A program made the position numbers and the translations under genes. Below, in pieces: positions 45,400-56,914 of a stretch of 64,000 nucleotides of DNA (positions are counted from its first letter, which is position 1; each line of letters begins with the position of its first letter). The stretch is from Nereocystis luetkeana (taxonomy: Eukaryota > Sar > Phaeophyceae > Laminariales > Laminariaceae), in NCBI GenBank assembly GCA_031213475.1, contig JARUPZ010000002.1, positions 3,596,001 through 3,660,000 of the forward strand. The letters run 5' to 3'. Under the pieces are notes generated by a model. The model made no database searches and was not told where the DNA came from. It was given only the letters and a program-made list of their open reading frames with translations.

Positions 45400-47490
45400 A
45401 GGAGCGAGCAGCTCATCTGGGACGAGGATGGCACGCTGTTTGTTGCTGGATACGGTCCGAATTGGTGAACGATGGTCGGGGTCCTGCCACAAACACTTGA
45501 TGAGCACGAAGTCGCTGAAACTCGATTTCACGACCATCGACATCTTGTCTCCGCGACCGCCTAAACCATCGCTCGGAGACAACCCATCCATGGACGATAT
45601 GACGAAAGCATGTCAAATTGAAAAGCTGTTGGGCCAGATGGCCTCCCGGCTGAACCCCGAAATACGAAACCTCTACACCCCGTATTCGCCCAGAGTTTTC
45701 CACATCGTCCTTGTCAACGTTTGAGTAACAAAGGAAGTCCCCAAGCAATGGCAACATGCGATCACCAAGGTCCTTCACATTCACAAAAAGAAGGACCGAA
45801 CTGATTGCAACAACTACTGAGGGGTTTCGCTTGTTGCCCACGCAGGCGACGTGCTGTTGAAAATCATCGCATCCCACCATTGCAACTACTACTGCGAGAC
45901 CGAGGGAATACTCCCGGACGAACAGGGCGGCTTCCACCCGCACGATCAACGATCGATCTGCTGTCCGTCGTGCGCCGGATACAAGAGCTCCGACGAGAGA
46001 GGAAAACTCCCCTGCAGAAACCGTCCGACTCTGTCGCCCGAGAGCTGTTGTGGGAGGTACTCACATGCTCTGGCGTACCAACTATCAGATGCTTACAATT
46101 ATCCGCAATTTCCAAGAAGGCATGCGGTCTCGCGTGCGTACGGATGACGGTGAGCACTCGGAATATGGTTTGATGTCACGCAGGGGCTGCGGTAAGGCTA
46201 CGTGGTATCACCGCTACTGTTCAATTTGTTATTCGCTGCTGCGCTACACGTCATACAGGTACGCTTCAGCAAGACAAAATCGATCGTAAGGCAAATGGTT
46301 CAACCCAAAGATATTGGAGCAATCGGTACAGAGGAGCAGGAGCCGTTGTTATGTGTGTGAAGGGTTGTATTGGGCATGTCGTACGCCGATGACGCAACAA
46401 CAGTTGTCTCGAAGTCTGCTGAAGGACTCGCTAAAATGATAACAGTGGTGCGTAGCTGTTTTCGAAGCAGCAGATCTCGTGGTATCGGAAACGAAGACGG
46501 AGACAAAATGCTCCTACAGATACCGGATCAGACAACGCTCGCCCCACCGCTCGCCATCAAAGACGCAGGCCAGACAGAGGTACAAACCAGACGGCCCAGT
46601 TATTATACCTAGGCGGCATTATCCACGAAAACGCTAACCTGTCGCTCGAAATCGACCGACGGGTCCGTCTCATGCGGGCATGCCTCAAATAGTTCGGCCC
46701 GGAGTTGTATGATAGAACGATCGCCCCGCTTAGCTAAAATTCCGCACGCTGAAAGCCGCGGTGGTTGAGACGCTGCTGTACGGGTGTGTGACGTGGACCC
46801 TCAGAGGGCGGAACACCTTGCCAAGCTCTGAACGGCTCACCACCAAGTCCTCTTGCGAGTCATTGGCTTCCAGCGCCGACTCGTAATGACCACGCCACCT
46901 TCTTGTACGCGAAGGCCCTCACGATAACACGCTGCGAGAGCATCGAAACGGCCGTCCGTAAACGGCGGCTCTTTTTTGCGGGGGCTGTAGAGCAGCAAAG
47001 CAAGGAGCAATGACCCAGTCGGGTAAAATTCGGGACGATGGCTGATGGGGAAAACCCGAAACCTGGCGGACAGTTCAAGACTTGGCAGAGAGGCATGTTA
47101 GGGGATTCCGAGCCACCAAAGGATCAACGAAACATTCCCCCTTGGTGGTTAGGGTTGAGACTGCGCTGTGGTACACTGCAGCAAAAAGGCGGGGAAGTGG
47201 TAGCAACGGGTCCTCGAAGCAGCCTAACGGTTCGTGGTGAAATGGCACGTAATAGAGACACAGCTGAGTAGGTAGCGCCGCGCGTCCGCCGTGGTTGTGC
47301 CCAAAGGAATGGGGGGAGGGAGAGCAACAGGAGGAATGGATGGAAACCCGACCACGGGAATGGGGGCAGGTGGGGCAACAGGAGGAGAAAAAAGGCACGG
47401 CGATGGACGGAAGTAGGAAGGCGACGGCAGACAGGGTAGCAAGGCACTAGGCCGCCTAGAAACTCGAACATGTCTTTGCCACTCGTACCG
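45400..47490 (+). mobile_element. LINE relic with RT and 3' UTR
   Basis: This is a plus-strand non-LTR element. The reverse transcriptase shows NYRGVSL-type sequence near 45815, [13 protein letters not shown] near 45905, and the catalytic YADD box near 46385. The post-RT block VETLLYGCVTWTL lies near 46765. Frame changes and stops are frequent (for instance a stop after MRACLK near 46690), so it is dead. The 3' UTR runs to about 47490 and matches that of the LINE at 33930-34748, including the H-core. The endonuclease domain is not visible; the element is probably 5'-truncated. Confidence 0.85.
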
Positions 47491-47539
47491 CCAACTGTTG
47501 TTGCTGCTCAGGATTCTACACTATTTGATTTTTTCGTGG

Positions 47540-47940
47540 CATGGCCATGGTACCACCCATGGCATACCATAGCATCCCCACGGCATCCCATGGAGTGGTA
47601 AGGGACTCCCTGGCGCCGTGGAGGGTGCTGTGGCATGCCATGGGGGGTGCCGTGGCAACCCCCGCGGCAACTGCCATGGGACTTCATGTCAACCTCACGG
47701 CATGGTACGGCAACCCCTACGGCACCCCAATGTCCACGGCACCTAGGGTTAGGCTTAAGGTTAGGGCTAGGGTTAGGGTTAGGGTTAGGGTTCCATGGTA
47801 TGCGGTGGAGGCCCGTGGAAGGTTCCGTGGTATGGCGCGGGAGATGTAGTATGTTGTGCCGCAGATGGTGCCACGGCATGCTTCCGGATGTCGCGAAAAA
47901 GGACAATAATAATGTACATGCCTGCTGCAGCTGGACCATG
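47540..47940. repeat. CCATGG/GGCATGCC palindrome swarm
   Basis: Many CATGG, CCATGG, GGCATGCC and CCACGGCA motifs lie at irregular spacing over 400 bp, without a constant period. The middle holds the TTAGGG tract (47744-47792). No gene is present. Confidence 0.75.
47744..47792 (+). repeat. Interstitial TTAGGG tract
   Basis: The tract holds about seven hexamers, the last four exact (GGGTTAGGGTTAGGGTTAGG), the first ones degenerate. This sequence is the telomere repeat of many eukaryotes, and here it is embedded in the palindrome swarm. Confidence 0.8.
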
Positions 47941-48009
47941 GTTCGAACGTAATTTTTATTTCTTGTTATTTTGTATTTTGGCGCTTTCATCCTTCATTTT
48001 GTTTTTTTC

Positions 48010-48245
48010 TATATTTCTTCCTTCATACTGTCATAAAAAACTCTTGTTCCATGGGTGTGTGACGAGCCTGCTTTGTGTGTTCTGTATTGTCTCACGCGTC
48101 TTGCTTGGCACTGGGGCGTGTCTGACGAAGCAGGAAGGAGACGGCAGACAGGGTAGCAGGGTTCCACACCGACTATTAGTAGTAGGTAGAATGTGGTTAT
48201 GCTACTCGTACGACGAACTGCTGTGGCTGCCTGGAGTTTTATTTT
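48010..48245 (+). repeat. Dispersed repeat H copy
   Basis: The order GACGAGCCTGCTTTGTGTG, GGAGACGGCAGACAGGGTAG, CTGCTGTGGCTGCCTGG follows the family. It lies just after the palindrome swarm. Confidence 0.65.
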
Positions 48246-49094
48246 TTCGTTGAACTGGGGTTTATAAGTAATTCCCCTTCGTTCATCCAGAAGGACTTCA
48301 TACATGCATAGATATTGCCAATCATTACTACCAAAAAACAACGTAAACCCCTTTAGGGTGTCTCTCGTTTGCAATATTATAGCTTCTACCCTTCTTTTCC
48401 CAATCCCCTTGTAATCCCCGCCACCCCCCGAGCACCTACTACACCTGCTGCTGCAAGAGCCGAGTCCCCATCCCCAAGTTTTTCCAAGAAAACGTCGAAT
48501 GACAATCCGCTATGCAGTTAACTAGCCGGGTGGACTGCTGTGCGCAGGTTTCAACGCGTGGAAGCTTGTGCGGTGTAGTTGCCCATATTGAGAGTAGTTT
48601 AATACTGCGAGTACTAAAGTTACCAATGAAATGGGCGAAAAACTACTACCAGTACTGTAGTACTTCTAGTGCCCGGAGCACACAACTCTGAAATATTTGA
48701 CTAATCCCAGTATTCCACAGCAGTATCGAACTCGCATACTTCTAGTCCGACATGTCGAACTCAAGCTATTTCGAGTACTCGCATATCCGTGGTAGTAAGT
48801 CAAGTACCAGGTATATATGAGACAAGTGGCCAAAATCAGGTACATTTCTATTTCAGAGACCGCAATGGCCCCAGGGCCTCCTCTCATTGGGCAGTTAGGA
48901 CGGAATCCTCGACCTCACAGCTGACGTTTTGTAATTTTATTGATGTTATGTAAACCCCAAATACTGCGCGCACTGTTTCCTTCCCCCTCGCCGCCATCCG
49001 TTTGCCGGTACCCTCCACTCTTTCTTGTTGCGCCGTCCGTGCAGCAGCTAGCTGTTCCTCTCCTTGCGTATCTGGTCTCTGCGTCATTTGCATT
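48246..49094. other. Intergenic, nothing recognised
   Basis: No gene is seen. One TACCAGGTA lies at 48805. The stretch near 48910 resembles 29045-29075. Confidence 0.4.
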
Positions 49095-49390
49095 TCGTGT
49101 TTCACTTCATAATTATTGTTTTCGATATATATGTTGTCCTTGTGTTTTGCTTTTCCTCGTCTGCCTTGTGTTGTGGTGTTCTTGTATCCGGTACGTTTGC
49201 ATTTCGCTTAACTTGTTTTACCCATTAATTTGCGATTGTCGTTGTTGCTGTGCCTTTTCTCTATCTCATTCTGTGACCACAGAAGAATGATAATTTCTCT
49301 CTAGAACAAGTAATCAGGACGGACACTGGGTGTACTGCTGTACTAACTGTAGTCGGGTATATAGAAAGAACGGGTGTGCGAGTTCAGAGG
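49095..49390 (-). repeat. Dispersed repeat E, diverged copy
   Basis: Recognisable by TGTGACCACAGAAGAATG, then CGGACACTGGGTGTACTG and AGAAAGAACGG on the plus strand. It is more diverged than other copies. Confidence 0.55.
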
Positions 49391-49418
49391 GTAAGTGGAG
49401 ATCACGGTAGCGGTCACT

Positions 49419-49799
49419 ATGATTTGGAGTGGTATTGGACTATTGAATGGTCATGGGAAAGCCGTAGTATCAAAGCCCTGTAGCACCCGGAGAGTACTCC
49501 TGGAGCTCTGAAGTCTGCTTCGCAGCGCAGCGATTAGCGTAGCCGATAGGAGATTAGTAGGCAAGGGTTAGTTTCTACACCCGTCTGGCGGGTGAATAGA
49601 AGGAGAGCAGAGTGGGGTTGATGCCTTGAATCAAGTCCCTATCGAATCACTCTCAACGTCTCCCTTCCATCTCTCATGATGAAGAGGAAAAATACAATAA
49701 CACACGAAGTCTCCTAGACAAGAGAAGCTGCCTTCTCGGTCAGTTCAGGTAGTTCCTACCCGCATTCTTTTCCCTTACCACGATACTCTGGTACTGCTA
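49419..49799. repeat. Direct duplication, left copy
   Basis: About 380 bp align with 50039-50445 in direct orientation, sharing AGCCGTAGTATCAAAGCCCT, AGAAGGAGAGCAGAGTGGG and AAGAGAAGCTGCCTTC. No coding frame spans it. Its nature is unknown; solo or paired LTRs and a duplicated RNA gene are possibilities. Confidence 0.75.
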
Positions 49800-50038
49800 G
49801 TACTGCTACACTTACTTGCCGTCGACTCGGCCCCTGTCAGTTTCTGTTTTGGTTTTCGATATCGAGCGTTTTTGACAATAGCACTGGCTGCCCGTGACGC
49901 CTAGGCGTCATGGGGAAAGCTATATATAGCGTAGTTTCGAATCTTCGACTTCCTTTTCCGATCTCTTCAGATGTGGATTCCGTTATCATCCATCGATCGT
50001 CGTGTGGTCTGCATATTTTTGACTGTCCGGGTGGGCTA

Positions 50039-50445
50039 ATGTGATATGGAGTAGTATTGAACTATAAAATTGTCATGGGACAGCCGTAGTATCAAAGCCC
50101 TGTAACACGCGGAGAGTATTTCCGGGGCTCTGAAGTTTCCCTTGCAGCGCAACGGTCAGGATAGCCGCTAGGAGAGTAGACAAGCGCCCGAGGAAAGTTC
50201 CTCGGAAAAGTGTATTTACCCGTTTTTAGCGGACAAACAGAAGGAGAGCAGAGTGGGCTTGATGCTTAGGATCAAGCCCCTATAGGACCACTCTCACCCT
50301 GCCATCTCCCATCATGAAGAGGACTACCTGGTACAGTAATGCAACAGCACAAGAGGTCTCTTGATCAAGAGAAGCTGCCTTCCTAGCCAGTTCTGGTAGT
50401 TCCTGCATTCTATTCCCTTACCATGATACTCGGGTGCTGGTACAC
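50039..50445. repeat. Direct duplication, right copy
   Basis: This is the partner of 49419-49799, about 620 bp downstream. It carries an extra stretch near 50190-50225 and a TACCTGGTA site at 50325 that the left copy lacks, where the left reads AAAATACAATAAC. Confidence 0.75.
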
Positions 50446-52959
50446 CACTTACCGCGTGATTGGCGGATGATATACGGCACGGGCTCAACATGATACTACC
50501 CGAACTGCCTAGGGCTCGTACGATATATAACCCCAAATCATTATGGTTTTGGTCGCGATCTCGGTATCCCATAGGAAGACGACGCACACACAACTTCAAG
50601 TACCTGCTGTGGTTTCTCTCCAAAAATTGTTCGTGAAATTTATCCAATCGGGTTTCGGCGAAGAACTTTCGAAATACAACGAATTAATTGCAAGATGAGG
50701 CAACCATTTTCTCGAATTTCGTGATCATCAGGGGTGAGCGACCAGTTGCTATTTTGGATATTGTTTTTGTTCACCCACTCTAAAATCGAGTAAGTTACAT
50801 ATTTATATTGTCAAGAAGAGCCTAAATCAACTGATTTGTACAAAACTTCAAACAAATGTATCGAGAAATAACGTCTCAAATCGCATGAATAAAAAGGTTA
50901 TATAGATCGCCCTGATGCCCGCATAACATTTTGGAAATAGAGTTGAGCTTTGATGCACACTTTCACTTTTTTTTTTTGCAGAATAAAAAAATAAATACCG
51001 CCGGGCCGCTGTATTTGCTACACCGTCTGTCCTACTACTGCATGCAGGACAGACAAATCGGAAAAATGGGAACGAAGCCTAAAATGAGAACCAAGCCGTA
51101 TCTCCAGAACCATGTGGTGTATCAGAGAACCAAAATGATCCTGCGAAACCCCTTGGCCAGCCCTGTGAGAGGAGCTCGTCAGAACGGTCATGCTCCATCT
51201 CGTGCCTTCGGGTGGGCGCAAAAAGCGATATACGCTGGCTCTATTGTGATTTCTCTAGATGCTGGCTACCGCGGCGATGCCGAGGACTTCCAGCCTGAGC
51301 GACAGCTCATTCGAAGGCTGCTGTACAGCCCCACAGGACTGTCAACTTTTTTTCTTGGAGTTGTACACAATTGGTTTGCATTCTCAAAAAAACCGTCCGT
51401 TCCCTTTTTTTGTTTCGTTCCCATTTTTCCGTTTTGTTGTGTACAGTGCAACAATTAGATCCGCCCTTCCCAGCACTCATCTTCGCCAGGGCCTGCACGA
51501 CGAAGCCGACGATACACGTTGACCCCGACCCATAGCAAGCGGCGTATTCAGCAACGTCGACCACACGCAGGTCCATGTAGTTGGACTACACACGACGGCA
51601 AAGCATACACCAGTCGAACGCATTCATTCTTCGTCGTTATTGGTCTACTCCGCCTTGACAAGCCTCCCTCCACCTAATAGTATTCTGGTCTCCTGAAGCA
51701 ATCAACTCAATACAACGGCGTTTCTATCTGCTTTTCACACATACGTTTCTACCTCTCCTGATAGCACATACACCAGCTGCCAAAACACGTACACGAACGC
51801 ATGGGTACAACAATATACTTGGATATTGTTATTGCCCTCGATGAAATGCATTCGAGCGCTGTTCTCAGTTTGCTTGTCTTTTTTTCGTGAAGTCGCAGTA
51901 GTTGGAGTTGGTGGGAGTGTGGAGAGAGATCAGTGGGCACCGGCACAGACGGCACCCCAGCAGGCGGGGTTTGGCTCTCGGACTGAACGCCTGTTTCTTT
52001 TCCTTGGAAACCCAAAAACAAAAGGCTCGCGCTTCACGCTCGCGCGCCTCATTTGTAAAATACGGTTACTACATTAGGGGACAGAGTGGTATGCCAGTAC
52101 AGCAGTGCGATAGCACGGCGGGAGCAGGACGCCCCACCCCCCAACAGCCATCAATAGGTTGTGGTTTGCCTGGTCCATGCGGCGATGATATATACGGGGA
52201 GAGCGCGCCTGTTTGTCTATTATATATGTACCAGGTATAATATCGTAGAATGTCTCCCCTCGCCTCTGAGAAAAGCCCACACGGCTCGACAGTTTGAATA
52301 TGACAGGCACACCAAGACACTGGAAATGCTTGAAATACTCCCTGTAAATGTTGCAGCAGATCTTGATGTACCAGCACATGAGTATGCGTACGTGTTTAGT
52401 TTGTGAGTGACAGTCTCACTATCGCACATACATGTTATTGGCCTCTTCTGCTCTTGATATTTGAAAAACGCAGTAGTATGCATACACCTGTAAGATTGCA
52501 GAGGGTGGGTGGCCCAATAGCAGGAGGTGATATTCGTGATTTCTGTAGGCAGGCTACTAGCGAGTGGCGCATTTTGATCCTACAGCTCTTTATTTCTTAA
52601 ATCGGGGGGACGAAACAGTTATACGAGGGTAACAAATTGATCAACAGAGACGAACATACATGTATGTCTGTACTACACAGAGTATTGGAAGGTAAAAAAA
52701 GCGAACTACTTTCCGTCTTGAAGTTGATGCGAATTAGACTTTTTCGTGCTGCTAGACTACTAAAAACTGGTAAAAAGTAGTGATGGGGCACCAGACTCTT
52801 TTACGCCCTACTATTAATAGTATTAATATTATTATACTGGAAGAGTGGGAATGACGAAAGTGACAGATCTTGTAGATTGTCATTCCCATTGAGACATACA
52901 TGCTTGTACGCACGACGGTTACAAAGTAATCAACACTCACGATAATCGTGGTCGTACTA
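50446..52959. other. Intergenic, one long unassigned frame
   Basis: The plus-strand frame 50931-51458 (175 codons) is the longest here, but its phenylalanine-rich ends and lack of any domain make it doubtful. The minus-strand frame 51576-51307 has some protein-like composition (DLRVVDVAEYAACYGSG) without an assignable family. TACCAGGTA is at 52229. Confidence 0.3.
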
Positions 52960-53063
52960 ATACGGGGGACCATAGTTAATAGGACCAAATATTGTTAGTA
53001 AAAATGGTTTAATATATAGGTTTTATGTTCACCATAGGTCCTATTAACTATGGCCTCCCGTAA
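52960..53063. mobile_element. Mariner-type MITE family A copy
   Basis: TA precedes ATACGGGGGACCATAGTT (first base changed) and follows TGGCCTCCCGTAA. It is 104 bp long. The orientation of the AATATTG arm is opposite to the 57475 copy. Confidence 0.88.
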
Positions 53064-54540
53064 TATTAGTACCATGTACTACGAATTGAATATGTACTTT
53101 TCATATGGGTAATAATGTCATATTAATCTATGAGAAAAAAACACGATGTCAAAATACGACCAACAGCGTGGAATATGTTTTTTCCCAAAATAAGTAAGTG
53201 CATGGGCCAGCAACATTTATTTCCGACCAAGCACGCACAGCAGTATACTCGTAATATGATTTGATATACGATACAAGCCCCCAACCCAAGTGCAACCCTC
53301 TTCTCGGTGTAGTATGAACTCGCAGCTATCACCCTTCAACCGCAGCAAAGTCGGCGGCGTGGTGGGGCACCCCGATCAAGCGCGCGTGATTCACCCGACA
53401 GCCTCTCGTGTTATTAATAGTAACAAAGTAAGCGAATTACTTTTTTTCGTCTTGAAGTTGATGAGAATTATAAACTATAGTTGGCCAGTGAAAAACATGT
53501 GGTGGGTTGTTTACACATCATTCAACAGATTGACGTGTGTTTTCAACTAACTGCCGGATTAGTTACGAGTACCGAAACATACGACCAGGATAGGCAAGGT
53601 AAAAAGTAATTCACTACTGCTGTCTCCGTACCACCGCTGTTTTCGGCTGCAGGCCGCGCAATTCGTTTTTTGTTTTTTCTCAATGTCAACACCCTGCTGG
53701 TAAAGGTCAGCTCATGCAACGATAGACGCTCGATCTCGACATAGACTCAGCCCAGGCCAACCCGCTTCGTAGCGGGCAAGGGCAACGAGTATAGACGACG
53801 GCCTCGAAGAAATCAGGTGGATCAATGCTCTAGGGGGCAAGAGCTTGCCGGCGGCGTCCTACGGTATCCTCCCAAACCTGAAGAAAAGGCTATTTTTTGC
53901 CATTCGAGACGGATAGAGTTCTTGTTTCATCCATTTATTTCCCCGAATCACCTCCATCTCCAGTACAATTTCATTTAAATCAGCTCTCGCGTCGTACTGC
54001 ATTATTACTACTACAACTATTAATACTGCTACTTCAACCACTACTACTGCTATAATTACTGCTACCATTACAACAACTGCTACTATTAATACTGCAGCGG
54101 CCAATAGTTTTTTATGATACGCCTGACCAGAGCCCGCCACACGTCACCGGCCATTAATGATTGTGTGTTGTTGTTGCTCGGACTTTCTGGGTGCGCACAA
54201 ACGCGAGCAAACGCCGAGACAAACTCTCCTCCAGTTGTTGTGGTCTGGTGCCGTGTAATTCACAATATGACTGACTGCTGCTGCTGCTGGTGTCTGCTGT
54301 TGTAGTCTATGAGTACGTATCCACCGAGAGGTGCGCGCCGCGTGGGCTTCTCTTGGTACCCAAACCCGCGCCAGCCGGCTGTTGTAGTGGTCACGGAGAG
54401 ATGCTTAACCGCGCGTCGAGCGCGAAGCAACGACGCTATACAGTTGTGTCACCATCCAACCCATCGATCGTTCTGCTGCTCGCTGTCGTGGAGAACATCT
54501 CGGATTCAGAAAGCTTGCTCTTCTTGTGTACCTACCTGGT
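53064..54540. other. Intergenic with trinucleotide tract
   Basis: No gene is recognised. At 53995-54110 lies a degenerate tract of ACT/TTA/GCT trinucleotides. Its minus-strand translation (Val/Ala/Ile-rich) is a repeat artefact, not a membrane protein. Confidence 0.45.
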
Positions 54541-54850
54541 GTGACATCATAATATTTTGGTACATGGTGTGATGGTACTACGCGGCTTGATATATACCAG
54601 GTATACTATATGGAACAAACACGGTATGAGTTGTGGGATATGTTGGTGGTATGGTATATGGGAATATGGGAAAACCACGTTATGTGGTACGGTATGTGTG
54701 GACGATATGGGACGGGAAAAACACAGTATGGTACGTTTGCGACATGGTACCATGGTACGATGTCGTGGTTGTAATATATGGCTAAATTTGCCTTGTGGTA
54801 TGGTATGTTTCAGTATATAAGGTCCGTATGGTTCGAATACGTGGTACGAA
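54541..54850. repeat. GGTATGG/GGTACC-rich tract
   Basis: Short motifs TATGGTA, TATGGGA and GGTACCATGG recur irregularly, resembling the swarms at 4.2 and 47.5 kb but with a different core. TACCAGGTA is at 54595. Confidence 0.6.
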
Positions 54851-56530
54851 TATCATCTGTAACGAGCTTATATATCGGCCATTGGAGAGTGTTCGAAAAT
54901 ATAAGCCTTGCGGACAGACAGACAGACAGGCAGACAGACAGATTTGCCTTTACTAAAACAGAGACTCAGTTCTACAAACTGAGAATATTTCTAGATCAAT
55001 ACAGAGGGACGATGATACCACTCATTTCGCCGTCCGTGCATCCGCAGACGACAACCAAACACCAGTCTGCATCAATGACCCATCAGTGACTGTTGCTGCG
55101 AAGTTTGTACCTGTTTTCAGCACACATGTCTCCATCTCCTTCTACAGTAGGACGTGTTATACAGCAGCGTTACACACACGGGTACACAGACCCACAATAC
55201 CTGGTGGTTACGAAGCAACAACGGTGCTCACACGCGTGCACGAACGCACGTTTACGAACAAGCATCTTGCAAATGTTACACATACATCAGAAGAATGACG
55301 ACAATGCCACACACTTCGCAGTCCGCAAACCCACGGCAGACAACATCAACACGAACACCAGCCTTCCTCGATGACTTATCAGTCCTTGTTGCTTACAGTA
55401 CGCGACAGCAGTTAAGAAACTCTCATTTTGGCTAAGGCTCGGGGCTTATTCCCCCCCCCCGATTTGAGCATAAATGCTTAAATAAATCCATTTTCTTATT
55501 TTGCGATCGGATGCAGAACACCAAATTCTTAATATCAAACGATTTTTTCTACGAAGGAGTACAACGCGAGATGCATTTCTTCGGAGGTTGCGAAAAGACA
55601 TGAATTACCACACAGGCCTCCACCCATCCATGATGATGATGAAAACCAATATCAAGAGATCAAACGAAAGGCTTGAGGACTACAGACACCAACGCCCATG
55701 TTGCCCGTTGTCAAGGACCCCATGACCGTACCACTGCCGCTGCATATATATCTGTACTTCCCTATCCGGAACAGCCGTTCAAGCTGCAGTAGTACGTGAT
55801 CTACGTTACGCCCGTTAGGCGTCAAGGTTCTCCCCCTACTGCTACAGACAGCGGGGTTTCCTCCGGCAGCTGAACCTCCCAACTGCCTGTTCTGCCCGCC
55901 CCCTCCGACTGCTGCACTCTCCCTCTGCCCTTCCTCGTTTGGCTGTATGTAGCAAAACCCACGCACCCACCGCCGCGCTTGATTCCGCGCTGTATGCACC
56001 TAGCGGGAGTTTCAAGCTACGCACGCGTTGGTCCTCTTCAAGGTGCACACGATAGTCGTACAAATCTTTGGTCCGCTCTTGACTCTAGCGAGTGATCAAC
56101 CCCCCAAACAACTCCATACTTAGTATCACTAGTACTCCGCGATTCACTGAAGAACCGTCTAGAGCAGCTGTGGCCTTGACTCTTGCAGGCGAAAACCATC
56201 CGGAATCGCCATGCCGACGGTTTCATCCTCCGGGGGCATGTCGTCGTCTTCGTCCAGCAGTGTGAGCGGATCTTTCCCGATGTCAGAAACACTTGCACGT
56301 AATACGATATAGTATTGTACCGACAAAATGGTCCCAGGTCATTTCTGAAGCAGCCCAGAAAAACAAAAGGGCGTACGAGCATAGTATTCCAAGTGATGCG
56401 AATAGATAATTTATTGTAACTCAGTATTCCTGAAAACAGAAGATCAAAAATTAGGAACATTCCTGCCAAACGTTTTCGATACCCGTGAAAGATCTACTCA
56501 CAAAACCAGCACATAAAGGACACCACTTAC
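54851..56530. other. Intergenic, one coding-like stretch
   Basis: (GACA)n lies at 54913-54942. On the minus strand about 56300-56165 encodes DIGKDPLTLLDEDDDMPPED and then GMAIPDGFRLQESRP before a stop; this looks coding but I cannot assign it. Other frames show no domain. Confidence 0.35.
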
Positions 56531-56914
56531 TTACTTACACGCGCTGAAGCAAACGACAATAATAGCAGTAAGAAAACAATGCATAAAATCCCTTTCACCG
56601 TCACCATTTCCCCAGCTGTCCTCGTCTTCCTCCTCGCTGTCCTCGTCCATTTCCTCGCTGTCCTCGTCCTCCTCCACGCTGTCCTCGCCTCCCTCCCCGC
56701 TGCTCGCGCCCTGCTCCTGCCCTCCTTCCTTTTCCTCCCCGCCCCCTTCCCCACCAGTTTCGTCCCCAACTCCTTCCCCCACCTTTTTCTCCCCGACACC
56801 GTCTTCATCCTTTTCCTCACCAGTTCCTTGCCCATCCTTTTCCTCCCCACCCACCCCGCCTCCTCCGTCCTCATCGTCGCTCGCACCGTCCATGAAAGCC
56901 AAAGGCTTCGTCAA
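56531..56914 (-). CDS. Hypothetical acidic protein with hydrophobic C-terminus
   Basis: This open frame of 127 codons starts MTKPLAFMDGASDDEDGG. It continues as a Glu/Gly/Asp-rich low-complexity region of about 95 residues, then DSEEEDEDSWGNGDGERDF, and closes with the hydrophobic FLTAIIVVCFSACK. The repeat-like CCTCGTCC tract on the plus strand could create such a frame by chance. If real, it would be an acidic tail or C-terminal exon. No family is recognised. Confidence 0.3.
   Translation of the reverse strand: MTKPLAFMDGASDDEDGGGGVGGEEKDGQGTGEEKDEDGVGEKKVGEGVGDETGGEGGGEEKEGGQEQGASSGEGGEDSVEEDEDSEEMDEDSEEEDEDSWGNGDGERDFMHCFLTAIIVVCFSACK

Noticed and set aside
47508-47990. Proline/asparagine-rich frames on both strands
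   Set aside because: They are created by the CCATGG swarm and TTAGGG tract.
51307-51576. Minus-strand frame with faint likeness to an oxidoreductase C-terminus
   Set aside because: The match covers a few residues, the expected upstream motif is absent, and the plus-strand frame is equally open.
53859-54140. Val/Ile/Ala-rich minus-strand frame resembling a membrane protein
   Set aside because: It is the translation of a degenerate trinucleotide tract.
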